Shown here: piece by piece, positions 18,440 to 25,986 of the stretch
Numbering within the stretch: the stretch's first letter is position 1
Layout: the number at the start of each line of letters is the position of its first letter
Source of the DNA: Gammaproteobacteria bacterium
GTDB lineage: Bacteria; Pseudomonadota; Gammaproteobacteria; Xanthomonadales; Wenzhouxiangellaceae
Direction: 5' to 3'
Assembly (NCBI GenBank): GCA_003565625.1
Contig: PXBD01000055.1
Span: 1 to 33,484 of the forward strand
Length of the DNA stretch: 33,484 nucleotides
Position numbers and translations under genes: made by a program
Notes under the pieces: model-generated
Told to the model about the DNA's origin: nothing
The model's input: only the letters and a program-made list of their open reading frames with translations
The model's database searches: none

Positions 18440-19813
18440 ATGACAGAAGCTCTCAAGACGATTACCCCGGCCAAGGACTGGGCCCCGGATTCCTGGCAGA
18501 CCAAGAAAGCCGGCCAGCAGGCAAGCTATCCGGATCTCAAGGCGCTGGAAGGGGCGGTCTATCACCTCAGCCAGATGCCGCCGCTGGTGACTTCATGGGA
18601 AATCCTGGCGCTCAAAGACCAGATCGCCGAGGCGCAGGCCGGCAAGCGCTTCTTTTTACAAGGCGGAGACTGCGCCGAGGTCTTCTCGGAATGCGAGCCC
18701 TCGCTGATCGCCAATCGCCTGAAAGTACTGCTGCAGATGTCGCTGATACTGCTCAACGGCCTGGGGATGCCGGTCGTGCGCATTGGCCGTTTTGCCGGTC
18801 AGTACGCCAAGCCGCGCTCGGAAGATACCGAGACCCGGAACGGAGTGACCCTGCCGACCTACCGTGGTGACCTGGTCAACTCCCCGGAGTTCGACCCCGA
18901 GGCGCGTCGGCCAGATCCCTCGCGCCTGCTGACCGCACACTCGTGCTCGGCCATGACCATGAACTTCGTGCGCGCCCTGGTCGACGGCGGTTTCGCCGAT
19001 CTGCACCACCCGGAGTACTGGGATCTGGGCTGGGTCGAGCATTCCCCGCTGGCCGAAGAGTTCCATCGAATTGCCGAGAGCATCGGTCACTCCGTGCGCT
19101 TCGTGGAGACCATCACCGGCCAGCAGCCCGGTGCGCTGCGTCGAGTCGATTTCTTCACCTCACACGAGGCCCTGCACCTGCATTACGAGCAGGCGCTGGC
19201 ACGCCGGGTGCCGCGCCAGTGGGGGTACTTCAACATGTCCACGCATTTCCCCTGGATCGGGATGCGCACGGCAGAGTTGGGCGGAGCCCATGTCGAAATG
19301 TTCCGCGGTATTCGCAACCCGCTGGGTATCAAGATCGGGCCGGGGATGACGGCTGACTGGCTCAAGGGGCTGTTGCGTAGCCTGAATCCGGATAACGAGG
19401 CCGGTCGCATCGTGCTGATCCATCGCATGGGTGCTGAAAATGTTGCCGATCATCTGCCACGCCTGGTCGAGGCGGTCAAGGCAACAGGTTCGCCCGTGTT
19501 GTGGGTGTGCGACCCCATGCACGGCAACACCGAAAAAACCGCCAATGGCTACAAGACGCGGCGCTTCGCCAACATCCAGGCCGAGGTCGATCAGGCGTTT
19601 GATGTCCACGCCGCCTGCGGTACGCGCCTGGGTGGTGTCCATCTGGAGTTGACCGGGGAAAATGTGACCGAGTGCATCGGCGGCGCGCGCGAACTGGCAG
19701 AGCAGGATCTGCAGCGATGCTACAAGACCACGGTTGACCCGCGCCTGAACTACGAACAGGCGCTGGAAATGGCCATGATGGTGGTGCGCAAGCGCCGCAG
19801 CCTGGGACAATAG
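18440..19813 (+). CDS. Class II 3-deoxy-7-phosphoheptulonate (DAHP) synthase
   Basis: This enzyme condenses phosphoenolpyruvate with erythrose 4-phosphate, the first step of aromatic amino acid synthesis. It is the plant/Mycobacterium-type class II form, not the AroFGH type. Visible are FFLQGGDCAEVF with metal ligand C78, RIGRFAGQYAKPRS, YRGDLVNSPEF, TAHSCSAM, WIGMRTAELGGAHVEMFRG, NPLGIKIGPG, WVCDPMHGNT and GGVHLELTGENVTEC. The 457-residue length is typical. AGGTGA, which contains the dsbB stop, serves as ribosome binding site. It is probably co-transcribed with dsbB and the following exported protein. No standard symbol is settled for this class. Confidence 0.95.
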   Translation: MTEALKTITPAKDWAPDSWQTKKAGQQASYPDLKALEGAVYHLSQMPPLVTSWEILALKDQIAEAQAGKRFFLQGGDCAEVFSECEPSLIANRLKVLLQMSLILLNGLGMPVVRIGRFAGQYAKPRSEDTETRNGVTLPTYRGDLVNSPEFDPEARRPDPSRLLTAHSCSAMTMNFVRALVDGGFADLHHPEYWDLGWVEHSPLAEEFHRIAESIGHSVRFVETITGQQPGALRRVDFFTSHEALHLHYEQALARRVPRQWGYFNMSTHFPWIGMRTAELGGAHVEMFRGIRNPLGIKIGPGMTADWLKGLLRSLNPDNEAGRIVLIHRMGAENVADHLPRLVEAVKATGSPVLWVCDPMHGNTEKTANGYKTRRFANIQAEVDQAFDVHAACGTRLGGVHLELTGENVTECIGGARELAEQDLQRCYKTTVDPRLNYEQALEMAMMVVRKRRSLGQ

Positions 19814-19845
19814 GATTGAGTCGCGCGATCCGGAAACCGGGAAGC

Positions 19846-20430
19846 ATGATCCGACTGGGCGCCGGGCTCGCTGTTGCCGGCGTCCTGGTTGCCCCGGCCG
19901 ACGCCGCGGGGGATCTACGGACGTTCTGGAATGCCCTGGCCTCGCATTGCGGCCAGGCTTTCGAGGGCGTGCGGGTGGTGGCGCGCGATGATCGACCCGA
20001 TCTGCTCCAGGGCGACGAGACCCTGATCGTTCATTTCCGCGAGTGCAGCGACGAGTTGCTCGGTCTTCCGTTCCATATTGGCCCGCCGGACAGCGACTGG
20101 GACCGCTCGCGGACCTGGCGTTTTACCTGGGCCGAGGAACAACAGCGCCTGGAGTTGCGCCACGACCACCGTCTGGCGGACGGATCCCCTGATCTGGAAA
20201 ACACGATGTACGGGGGCTTGTCGATTGGCGGTGACGCCGCGGTCCAGCGTTTCCTCTACACCGAGCGCGCCGCCGAAGATGGCAGCGCACTGGGCTGGCA
20301 AATCGAAATTGTGCCCGGCAAGCGTTACACCTACGGCACCTTCAGCGGCGAGGAGTGGACCTGGCGGCTGGACTTCGATCTGACGACGCCTTTGGACGAA
20401 ACTCCGCCGGCGCCCTGGGGGTTTGATTAA
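19846..20430 (+). CDS. Exported protein of unknown function, paralog 1
   Basis: The 194-residue product begins with a signal peptide (MIRLGAGLAVAGVLVAPADAAG). I do not recognise the family. The mature part has HCGQAFEG, a second cysteine in HFRECSDE, RLELRHDHRLADGS, NTMYGG and a C-terminus DFDLTTPLDETPPAPWGF. All of these recur in the protein at 21612-22175, so the two are paralogs. I chose the ATG at 19846 because GGGAAG precedes it; a TTG at 19816 is also possible. It follows the DAHP synthase gene by 32 bases. The two conserved cysteines could form a disulfide. Confidence 0.82.
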   Translation: MIRLGAGLAVAGVLVAPADAAGDLRTFWNALASHCGQAFEGVRVVARDDRPDLLQGDETLIVHFRECSDELLGLPFHIGPPDSDWDRSRTWRFTWAEEQQRLELRHDHRLADGSPDLENTMYGGLSIGGDAAVQRFLYTERAAEDGSALGWQIEIVPGKRYTYGTFSGEEWTWRLDFDLTTPLDETPPAPWGFD

Positions 20431-20463
20431 GACTCGATCAAGATTTTCCTGCACCCTGAAACC
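20431..20463 (+). repeat. Degenerate half copy of the type B repeat
   Basis: This stretch starts right after the paralog 1 stop codon and aligns with the loop and right arm of the type B element at 11634-11665. 27 positions match, 5 differ and there is one gap; the shared blocks are CTCGATC, TTTTCCTG and CCTGAA. No matching left arm is visible, since that side is coding sequence. It occupies most of the 49-base gap between two convergent genes. It looks like a decayed or truncated copy. Confidence 0.6.
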
Positions 20464-20479
20464 GGATATCGGAACCCCG

Positions 20480-21460
20480 TCAAAGCAAGGGTTCGACCGC
20501 CGTCCGCTCTTCCCGCAACTCCTTGTCAGTCGCCGCCATGCGCGCGCGCGAGAACTCGTTGATCTGCAGTCCCTGCACGATCTTCCACTGGCCGTCGGCG
20601 CAAGTGCAGGGGAAGGAGTAGATTACGCCCGGCTCGATGCCGTAGCTGCCGTCGGATGGCACGGCCATGGAGACCCAGTTATCGCCGTCGGTGCCCAGGG
20701 CCCAGTCGCGGATATGGTCGATCGCGGCCGAAGCTGCCGAGGCGGCACTGGAAGCGCCGCGGGCCTTGATGATGGCGGCGCCGCGCTGCTGCACGGTCGG
20801 AATGAACTCGCCCTCGTACCAGGCCTGATCGACCAGGTCCAGGGCCGCCTTGCCGCCCACCAGGGCCTGGTGGAGGTCCGGATACTGGGTCGATGAATGA
20901 TTGCCCCAGATGGTCATCTGGCGAATGCTGGTGTGATGGATGCCGGTTTTTTCGGCCAGTTGGGCCAGCGCACGGTTGTGGTCCAGCCGGGTCATGGCGG
21001 TGAAGTTTTCCGCCGGCAGGTCGGGTGCGTTGGCCTGGGCGATCAGTGCGTTGGTGTTGGCCGGGTTGCCGACCACCAGAACTTTCACGTCGCGGCTGGC
21101 GACGGCGTTCAGGGCCTTGCCCTGCGGGCCAAAAATCTTGCCGTTCTCGCTGAGCAGATCGGCCCGCTCCATACCCGGCCCCCTGGGCTTGGAGCCGACC
21201 AGGATGGCATAGTCGGCATCCTGGAAACCTTCCTCGATCTCCGTGGTGGTAACGACGTCCTGCAGCAGCGGAAAAGCGGCATCCTGGAGTTCCATGGCCA
21301 CTCCGCGGAGCATGTCCAGCGCCGGTGGTATCTCGATCAGCTGCAAAATTACCGGCTGGTTGGGGCCTAGCAGATCGCCCGAGGCGATGCGGAAGCAGAG
21401 CTGATAACCGATCTGGCCGGCGGCACCGGTGATGGCAATGCGCTTGGGGTGGGTGGACAT
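20480..21460 (-). CDS. mdh: Malate dehydrogenase
   Basis: Mdh interconverts malate and oxaloacetate with NAD in the TCA cycle. The 326-residue protein is of the cytosolic-like type common in many bacteria, not the shorter E. coli type. Visible are the Rossmann motif [12 protein letters not shown], the substrate arginine region [35 protein letters not shown] with the catalytic aspartate (D160), and [11 protein letters not shown] with catalytic H188. GGAG lies 7 bases before the ATG. It is transcribed alone, converging on one exported paralog and diverging from the other. Confidence 0.96.
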   Translation of the reverse strand: MSTHPKRIAITGAAGQIGYQLCFRIASGDLLGPNQPVILQLIEIPPALDMLRGVAMELQDAAFPLLQDVVTTTEIEEGFQDADYAILVGSKPRGPGMERADLLSENGKIFGPQGKALNAVASRDVKVLVVGNPANTNALIAQANAPDLPAENFTAMTRLDHNRALAQLAEKTGIHHTSIRQMTIWGNHSSTQYPDLHQALVGGKAALDLVDQAWYEGEFIPTVQQRGAAIIKARGASSAASAASAAIDHIRDWALGTDGDNWVSMAVPSDGSYGIEPGVIYSFPCTCADGQWKIVQGLQINEFSRARMAATDKELREERTAVEPLL

Positions 21461-21495
21461 AAGGGTTCTCCAATGTTGATTCAGGATCTCTCCCC

Positions 21496-21523
21496 ATTCT
21501 AGCGCGATTGGGACAGGCGTCGG
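21496..21523 (-). promoter_or_regulatory. Possible mdh promoter
   Basis: Read on the minus strand, a -10-like TAGAAT occupies 21501-21496, 35 bases before the mdh start. At 16 bases upstream of it the best -35 candidate, CCGACG, matches only three of six consensus bases. The -10 and its position are reasonable; the -35 is weak. Confidence 0.35.
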
Positions 21524-21611
21524 GCTCAGGAAATGGTGGCCTGGTCGGGCATACTGGGTGCGGGGCGATGGCGGGGTACACTACGGTTCGATTGATACTG
21601 GAGATGAAAGG

Positions 21612-22175
21612 ATGCTGAAGAAACTGGTTGCACCGACGTTATTGCTGTTGGCGCTTGGGGTCCAGGCCGGACCGCTGGATGAGTACTGGGCCAACCTGGA
21701 ATCGCTGTGTGGGCAGGCTTTCGAGGGGACGCTGATCACTCATCCCGAGGGCGAGACCGGGTTCGTGGATCAGCGCCTGGTCATGCACGTGCGCGACTGT
21801 GGCGAGGAGCGAATTCGCATTCCGTTTGTGGTCGGCGAGAACTACTCGCGTACCTGGGTGCTGACCCGGAAGAACGACCGACTGGAACTCAAGCACGATC
21901 ATCGCTATCCCGATGGCAGCTCGGAGGAACAAACCATGTATGGCGGCACGAGCACCAATCAAGGTCGCTCCTTCGAACAATATTTCCCTGCCGGTGAGCA
22001 GACCCGGGGGGTGATCGAGGAGGCGTTTTCCAACGTCTGGGTCATGCGCGTACATACCGGCGAGACGTTTACCTATGGGTTGTGGCGTCTCGGCACGCCG
22101 CGCGTATTCCAGATTGATTTTGATCTGACCCAGCCGGTCGATGCGCCCGATGCCCCCTGGGGCTGGGAAGACTGA
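21612..22175 (+). CDS. Exported protein of unknown function, paralog 2
   Basis: The 187-residue product has a clear signal peptide (MLKKLVAPTLLLLALGVQAG). The mature part follows paralog 1 almost throughout: YWANLESLCGQAFEG, MHVRDCGEE, SRTW, RLELKHDHRYPDGS, TMYGG, TFTYG and the C-terminus DFDLTQPVDAPDAPWGW. The two cysteines are conserved. GGAG lies 8 bases before the ATG; the frame extends upstream to 21558 but without a signal peptide. It reads away from mdh and converges with egtD, leaving 10 bases between stops. Function unknown; the high sharing of aromatic and charged motifs suggests a folded periplasmic or secreted domain. Confidence 0.83.
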   Translation: MLKKLVAPTLLLLALGVQAGPLDEYWANLESLCGQAFEGTLITHPEGETGFVDQRLVMHVRDCGEERIRIPFVVGENYSRTWVLTRKNDRLELKHDHRYPDGSSEEQTMYGGTSTNQGRSFEQYFPAGEQTRGVIEEAFSNVWVMRVHTGETFTYGLWRLGTPRVFQIDFDLTQPVDAPDAPWGWED

Positions 22176-22185
22176 AACCTTCGCT

Positions 22186-23139
22186 CTACTTCATCGGTTC
22201 CAGCCAGTGCATGCTGAACAACCCGTCCGGGTCTTTCCAGACCCGGACGGGTTCCAGGCCTGCGCGTGTTGCGAGTTCTCGAAAGGCCTTGACCGAGTAC
22301 TTGTAACTGTTTTCGGTATGAATGGTTTCGCCGGGCTCAAACACGAACTGCCGTCCATCGACTTCGATGACGGTCGGCCGGGTCGCCTGCAGATGCATTT
22401 CCACCCGGCAGTAATCACGGTTGAACCGGACCTCGTGGACAAATGCGTCCAGGTCAATGCGCGCGTCAAGCTCGCGCTGCATGCGCGCCAGCAGGTTGAG
22501 GTTGAACTCAGCGGTAATGCCCTCGGCATCATCGTAGGCGGCCAGTAGCTGCTGCTCGGTCTTCATCAGATCAACGCCGATCAGCACCGCCCCGTGGCTG
22601 CGGGCGATTCGACCCATGCGAGCAAGAAAATCACCTGCTTGTTCGTGGTCAAAATTGCCGATGGTTGAGCCCGGGAAATAAATCACCCGGCGCCGTGAAG
22701 GCGGGTCGAGGTCGAGCAGGCTGGAATCGATGTCGAGGGGGTAGTCCGCCTTGAGCGGGCGAATCTCGATATCGGGGAAGGCCTGCTCGAGGTCTTTGGC
22801 CGCTGCCGCGAGCGCCGAGGCCGAGATTTCGATCGGGGTATAGGCCCTGACCTGGTCGAGGCTGGCCAGAAGCTTGCGCGTTTTGATTCCGGCGCCGGAA
22901 CCGAACTCGATAATGTGCGCATCCGGCCCCACCATTTCGCTGATCGCGCCGATATGCTCTTCATGCAGGGCCAGGTCGGCCCGGGTGACATAGTACTCCG
23001 GGCAAGTGCAAATGGCCTCGAACAGCTCTGAGCCGCGCGCATCGTAAAAATATTTGCACGGCAGCGATCTGGGGCTGACCTCCAGCCCGCTGAGTACATC
23101 GGAACGAAAACGCTCGCGCGCCCGGTTTTCCGGGGCCAT
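22186..23139 (-). CDS. egtD: L-histidine N-alpha-methyltransferase EgtD
   Basis: EgtD trimethylates histidine with S-adenosylmethionine to give hercynine, the first step of ergothioneine synthesis. The 317-residue protein matches the family: LPCKYFYDARGSELFEAICTCPEYYVTRAD near the N-terminus, the methyltransferase motif IIEFGSGAGIKTRKLL, YTPIEISASAL, VIYFPGSTIGNF, LIGVDLMK, and a C-terminus with EVRFNRDYCRVEMHL. The frame is open upstream into egtB, but the ATG at 23139 shares one base with the egtB stop (TGATG) and begins where the family does. A perfect 15-base inverted repeat lies in its last codons. Confidence 0.94.
   Translation of the reverse strand: MAPENRARERFRSDVLSGLEVSPRSLPCKYFYDARGSELFEAICTCPEYYVTRADLALHEEHIGAISEMVGPDAHIIEFGSGAGIKTRKLLASLDQVRAYTPIEISASALAAAAKDLEQAFPDIEIRPLKADYPLDIDSSLLDLDPPSRRRVIYFPGSTIGNFDHEQAGDFLARMGRIARSHGAVLIGVDLMKTEQQLLAAYDDAEGITAEFNLNLLARMQRELDARIDLDAFVHEVRFNRDYCRVEMHLQATRPTVIEVDGRQFVFEPGETIHTENSYKYSVKAFRELATRAGLEPVRVWKDPDGLFSMHWLEPMK
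22220..22253. repeat. Perfect 15-bp stem with 4-base loop inside the egtD 3' end
   Basis: Arms 22220-22234 and 22239-22253 are exact reverse complements (AACCCGTCCGGGTCT and its complement) around TTCC. The stem lies within the last 20 or so egtD codons and 45 bases past the stop of the convergent exported gene. Both transcripts could form it. No T-tract follows on either strand, so it is not a standard terminator. Confidence 0.8.
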
Positions 23140-24461
23140 CAGGCCAGGTCCCGGGCCAGCCGCAGGCCGGAGAACTGCCAGCGGTCGCCGGGATAAAAGA
23201 AGTTCCGGTAGCTGCTTCGCAGGTGTCCCGGAGACGTGGCGCAACTGCCTCCGCGCAACACCATCTGGTTGGCCATGAACTTACCGTTGTATTCGCCAAC
23301 CGCCCCGGCAGCCGCCTTGAAACCCGGATACGGGGCGTAGCTCGACCCGGTCCATTCCCACACGTCTCCATACATCTGGATCAGTTGAGCGTCGCCGGAG
23401 GCGCTGGCCGGGTGATAGCGTTCGCTGTCGGCGAAATGACCTTCGGGGGGCTGCCCCCGGGCCGCAACTTCCCATTCGAATTCCGTGGGCAGGCGGGCTC
23501 CGGCCCACTGGGCGTAGGCGAGGGCTTCGTAAAAGCTGACATGACACAGCGGTTCGTTTGGATCCATCTCGCGCCAGCACCCCAGGGTATGCAGCATCCA
23601 GCGGTCTTCCGTGCGCTGCCAGTACAGCGGCGATTCGATGGCATTTTCCTGCACCCAGCTCCAGCCGTCCGACAACCACAGTTCGGGCCGCCGGTAGCCG
23701 TTATCGGCAATGAACTCGGCAAACTCGCCGCAGGTCACCGGGCGTCGGGCCAGCTGGAAATCACGCAGCAGCACTTCGTGCCTGGGTGTTTCGTTGTCGA
23801 AGGCAAAACCGGGGCCGCTGTGGCCGATGGCTACCACGCCGCCGGAAAAATCGACCCAGCCCTGCGGTGCGGCTGGCCCGCGGGGTTCGGGTGAGCGGGT
23901 CCAGGCCGGGGCGAGCGGGTTGAAGCTCAGGGCATGCTTGAGATCGGTCACCATCAGCTCCTGATGTTGCTGTTCATGATTCAGCCCGAGGATGACAACG
24001 GCGGCAATTTCTGCCAGGCGCTCTTCGGGCGCTTGCTCCAGCAGCCGGAGGGCCGCGTCATCGACCTGGGCCCGATACTGGCCGACCTCGTCGCTGTCGG
24101 GCCGGGACATCAGGCCGCGTCGGGTGCGGGGGAACTGCTTGCCAACCCCGTTGTAATAGGAATTGAACAGGTAGCCGTAATGTTCGTTGACCGGCTGGTG
24201 GTCGGGCTGGTAAGGCTTGAGCAGGAAGGTTTCGAAAAACCAGGTGGTGTGGGCCCGGTGCCACTTCAGTGGGCTGGCATCGGGCATGGACTGAAGATTC
24301 TGATCTTCCGGGCTCAAGCCAGCGACCATGCGCTCGGTGGTCTGGCGAACCAGTCCGAACTGCCGAGCCAGCTGCTCCCGGCTGATCTGGTCGGGAGCGG
24401 TGGAGTTGAAGTCGAGGCGAATATTGCCGGCCGATTCGAAAAGCGGGTGGACGGTACTCAT
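23139..24461 (-). CDS. egtB: Ergothioneine biosynthesis sulfoxide synthase EgtB
   Basis: EgtB is a non-heme iron enzyme that joins hercynine to a thiol (gamma-glutamylcysteine or cysteine) with oxygen. The 440-residue protein has an N-terminal DinB-like domain with the three expected iron ligands, H71 (HRAHTTW) and H162/H166 (NHEQQHQEL). A formylglycine-enzyme-like domain follows from about 235, with PVTCGEFAEFI, PLCHVSFYEALAYAQWAGARLPTE, GDVWEWT and VLRGGSC. I chose the ATG at 24461, which has GGAG 8 bases upstream; the frame is open further upstream only by overlap with pilR. egtB and egtD overlap by one base. No egtA, egtC or egtE is in the window. Confidence 0.94.
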   Translation of the reverse strand: MSTVHPLFESAGNIRLDFNSTAPDQISREQLARQFGLVRQTTERMVAGLSPEDQNLQSMPDASPLKWHRAHTTWFFETFLLKPYQPDHQPVNEHYGYLFNSYYNGVGKQFPRTRRGLMSRPDSDEVGQYRAQVDDAALRLLEQAPEERLAEIAAVVILGLNHEQQHQELMVTDLKHALSFNPLAPAWTRSPEPRGPAAPQGWVDFSGGVVAIGHSGPGFAFDNETPRHEVLLRDFQLARRPVTCGEFAEFIADNGYRRPELWLSDGWSWVQENAIESPLYWQRTEDRWMLHTLGCWREMDPNEPLCHVSFYEALAYAQWAGARLPTEFEWEVAARGQPPEGHFADSERYHPASASGDAQLIQMYGDVWEWTGSSYAPYPGFKAAAGAVGEYNGKFMANQMVLRGGSCATSPGHLRSSYRNFFYPGDRWQFSGLRLARDLA

Positions 24462-24549
24462 GGGGAAACTCCAGGGTGGGAGTGTCAAAGATTTCAGCAA
24501 GTTCGGATTTTTCCATAGCTGCATGAAGTTTGCGCGACCAGGCGCGAAA

Positions 24550-25986
24550 TCAGTCGATTCCGTGTTTCTTGAGCTTGTAGCGCAGGGACCGGAAGGTGAT
24601 TCCGAGCTGGCGAGCGGCTTCGGTCTTGTTGTAGCGTGCCTCGCGCAGGGCATTTTCCAGCACTTGCCGCTCGATATCGCCGATGTAGTCGTCGAGATTG
24701 CGGTCTTTCGGGCGTGCCGGCTGCGCGGCGGTGTCGTGATCGGTTTGATCCATGCTCAGGTCGGCAGCGCCAATGCTCGGAGCCTCGGTCAGGGTAATTG
24801 CCCGCTGCAGGATGTTGATCAGTTCGCGCACGTTGCCGGCAAAACGATGGGCGGTCAGTGCGGCCAGGGCGTCGGGCTCGAGCGGACGCGGACTTTCGTT
24901 CCACTGCTCGGCGATGCTGTTGAGGAAGTGTTCGGCAAGAAGCCGGATGTCTTCGGCGCGTTCGCTGAGCGCCGGCATGTGCAGTTCGATGACGTTGAGT
25001 CGGTAGTACAGGTCGTGACGGAAATCGCCGGCCTCGACCAGCGGCTTGAGCGGTTTGTGGCTGGCCGATACGATGCGCACGTCGATCCGCGTTTCGCTGT
25101 TCGCGCCGATCGGACGCAGCTGCTTTTCCTGAATGACGCGCAACAGCTTGACCTGCATGGCCAGGGGCAGGTCGGCCACCTCATCCAGGAACAGCGTGCC
25201 ACCGTTGGCGGCGGCGAACAGTCCGGATTTGTCGCTGTCGGCGCCGGTAAAGCTGCCCCGAAGATGTCCGAAGAACTCGCTTTCCATCAGTTCCGGCGGG
25301 ATGGCGCCACAGTTGACGGCCACAAAGGGCTCTTCGGCCCGCGGTCCAAGATCATGGATCAGGCGGGCAGCCAGTTCCTTGCCGGTTCCGGAAGCACCGG
25401 TGATCATGACCGGCGCCTGCGAGCGGGCCAGTTTGCTGATCGTGCGGCGGACTTTCCGGATGGCCTCCGAGGTACCGATCAGCCGTTCGGTCAGGAGACG
25501 GTTTTCGCGCTCGCTGATGGGAGCGCGCCCGCCTTCCGGCCGCCGGTCCTGGGTCGGTTCCAGCGCCTCGGACGGGGTGGTTTCGGCGCGCTCCCGGTCA
25601 TCTTCGTGCATTTTCAGCGCGGTGCGAACCAGGTTGCGCAATACGGCCAGGTCCACCGGCTTGGAGACAAAATCGAAAGCGCCGTGCTTGAGCGCGTTGA
25701 CCGCATCTTCGACCTTGCCGTAGGCGGTGATCATGGCGACCGGCAAATCCGGGTGATCGCGGCTGATTTCCTTGATCAGGTTCAGTCCGTTGCCGTCGGG
25801 CAGGCGCATGTCGGTCAGGCACAGCGCGTAGCTGGTTCCGGCGGCCAGCAGGCGCCGGGCCACGGCAAGATTCTCAGCGCTATCCACCGTCAGCCCCATC
25901 CGGCTGAGCGTGATGTCGAGCAGTTCGCGCAGATCGGGCTCGTCGTCAACGACGAGGACGCGCGGTGCAGGGTTGGTGCTGGTCAT
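24550..25986 (-). CDS. pilR: Sigma-54-dependent response regulator PilR
   Basis: PilR activates sigma-54 promoters of type IV pilus genes in species where it is known. The 478-residue protein has a receiver domain (phosphorylated aspartate D59 in LTDMRLPDG) and an AAA+ domain with Walker A GASGTGKE, the sigma-54 contact loop as GSFTGA (the usual PilR form rather than GAFTGA), and Walker B GTLFLDEVADL. A Fis-type helix-turn-helix ends the protein (NKTEAARQLGITFRSLRYKL). Its ATG overlaps the pilS stop (ATGA). The naming relies on the cognate PilS-like kinase; no pilin gene is in the window to confirm the target. Confidence 0.9.
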   Translation of the reverse strand: MTSTNPAPRVLVVDDEPDLRELLDITLSRMGLTVDSAENLAVARRLLAAGTSYALCLTDMRLPDGNGLNLIKEISRDHPDLPVAMITAYGKVEDAVNALKHGAFDFVSKPVDLAVLRNLVRTALKMHEDDRERAETTPSEALEPTQDRRPEGGRAPISERENRLLTERLIGTSEAIRKVRRTISKLARSQAPVMITGASGTGKELAARLIHDLGPRAEEPFVAVNCGAIPPELMESEFFGHLRGSFTGADSDKSGLFAAANGGTLFLDEVADLPLAMQVKLLRVIQEKQLRPIGANSETRIDVRIVSASHKPLKPLVEAGDFRHDLYYRLNVIELHMPALSERAEDIRLLAEHFLNSIAEQWNESPRPLEPDALAALTAHRFAGNVRELINILQRAITLTEAPSIGAADLSMDQTDHDTAAQPARPKDRNLDDYIGDIERQVLENALREARYNKTEAARQLGITFRSLRYKLKKHGID

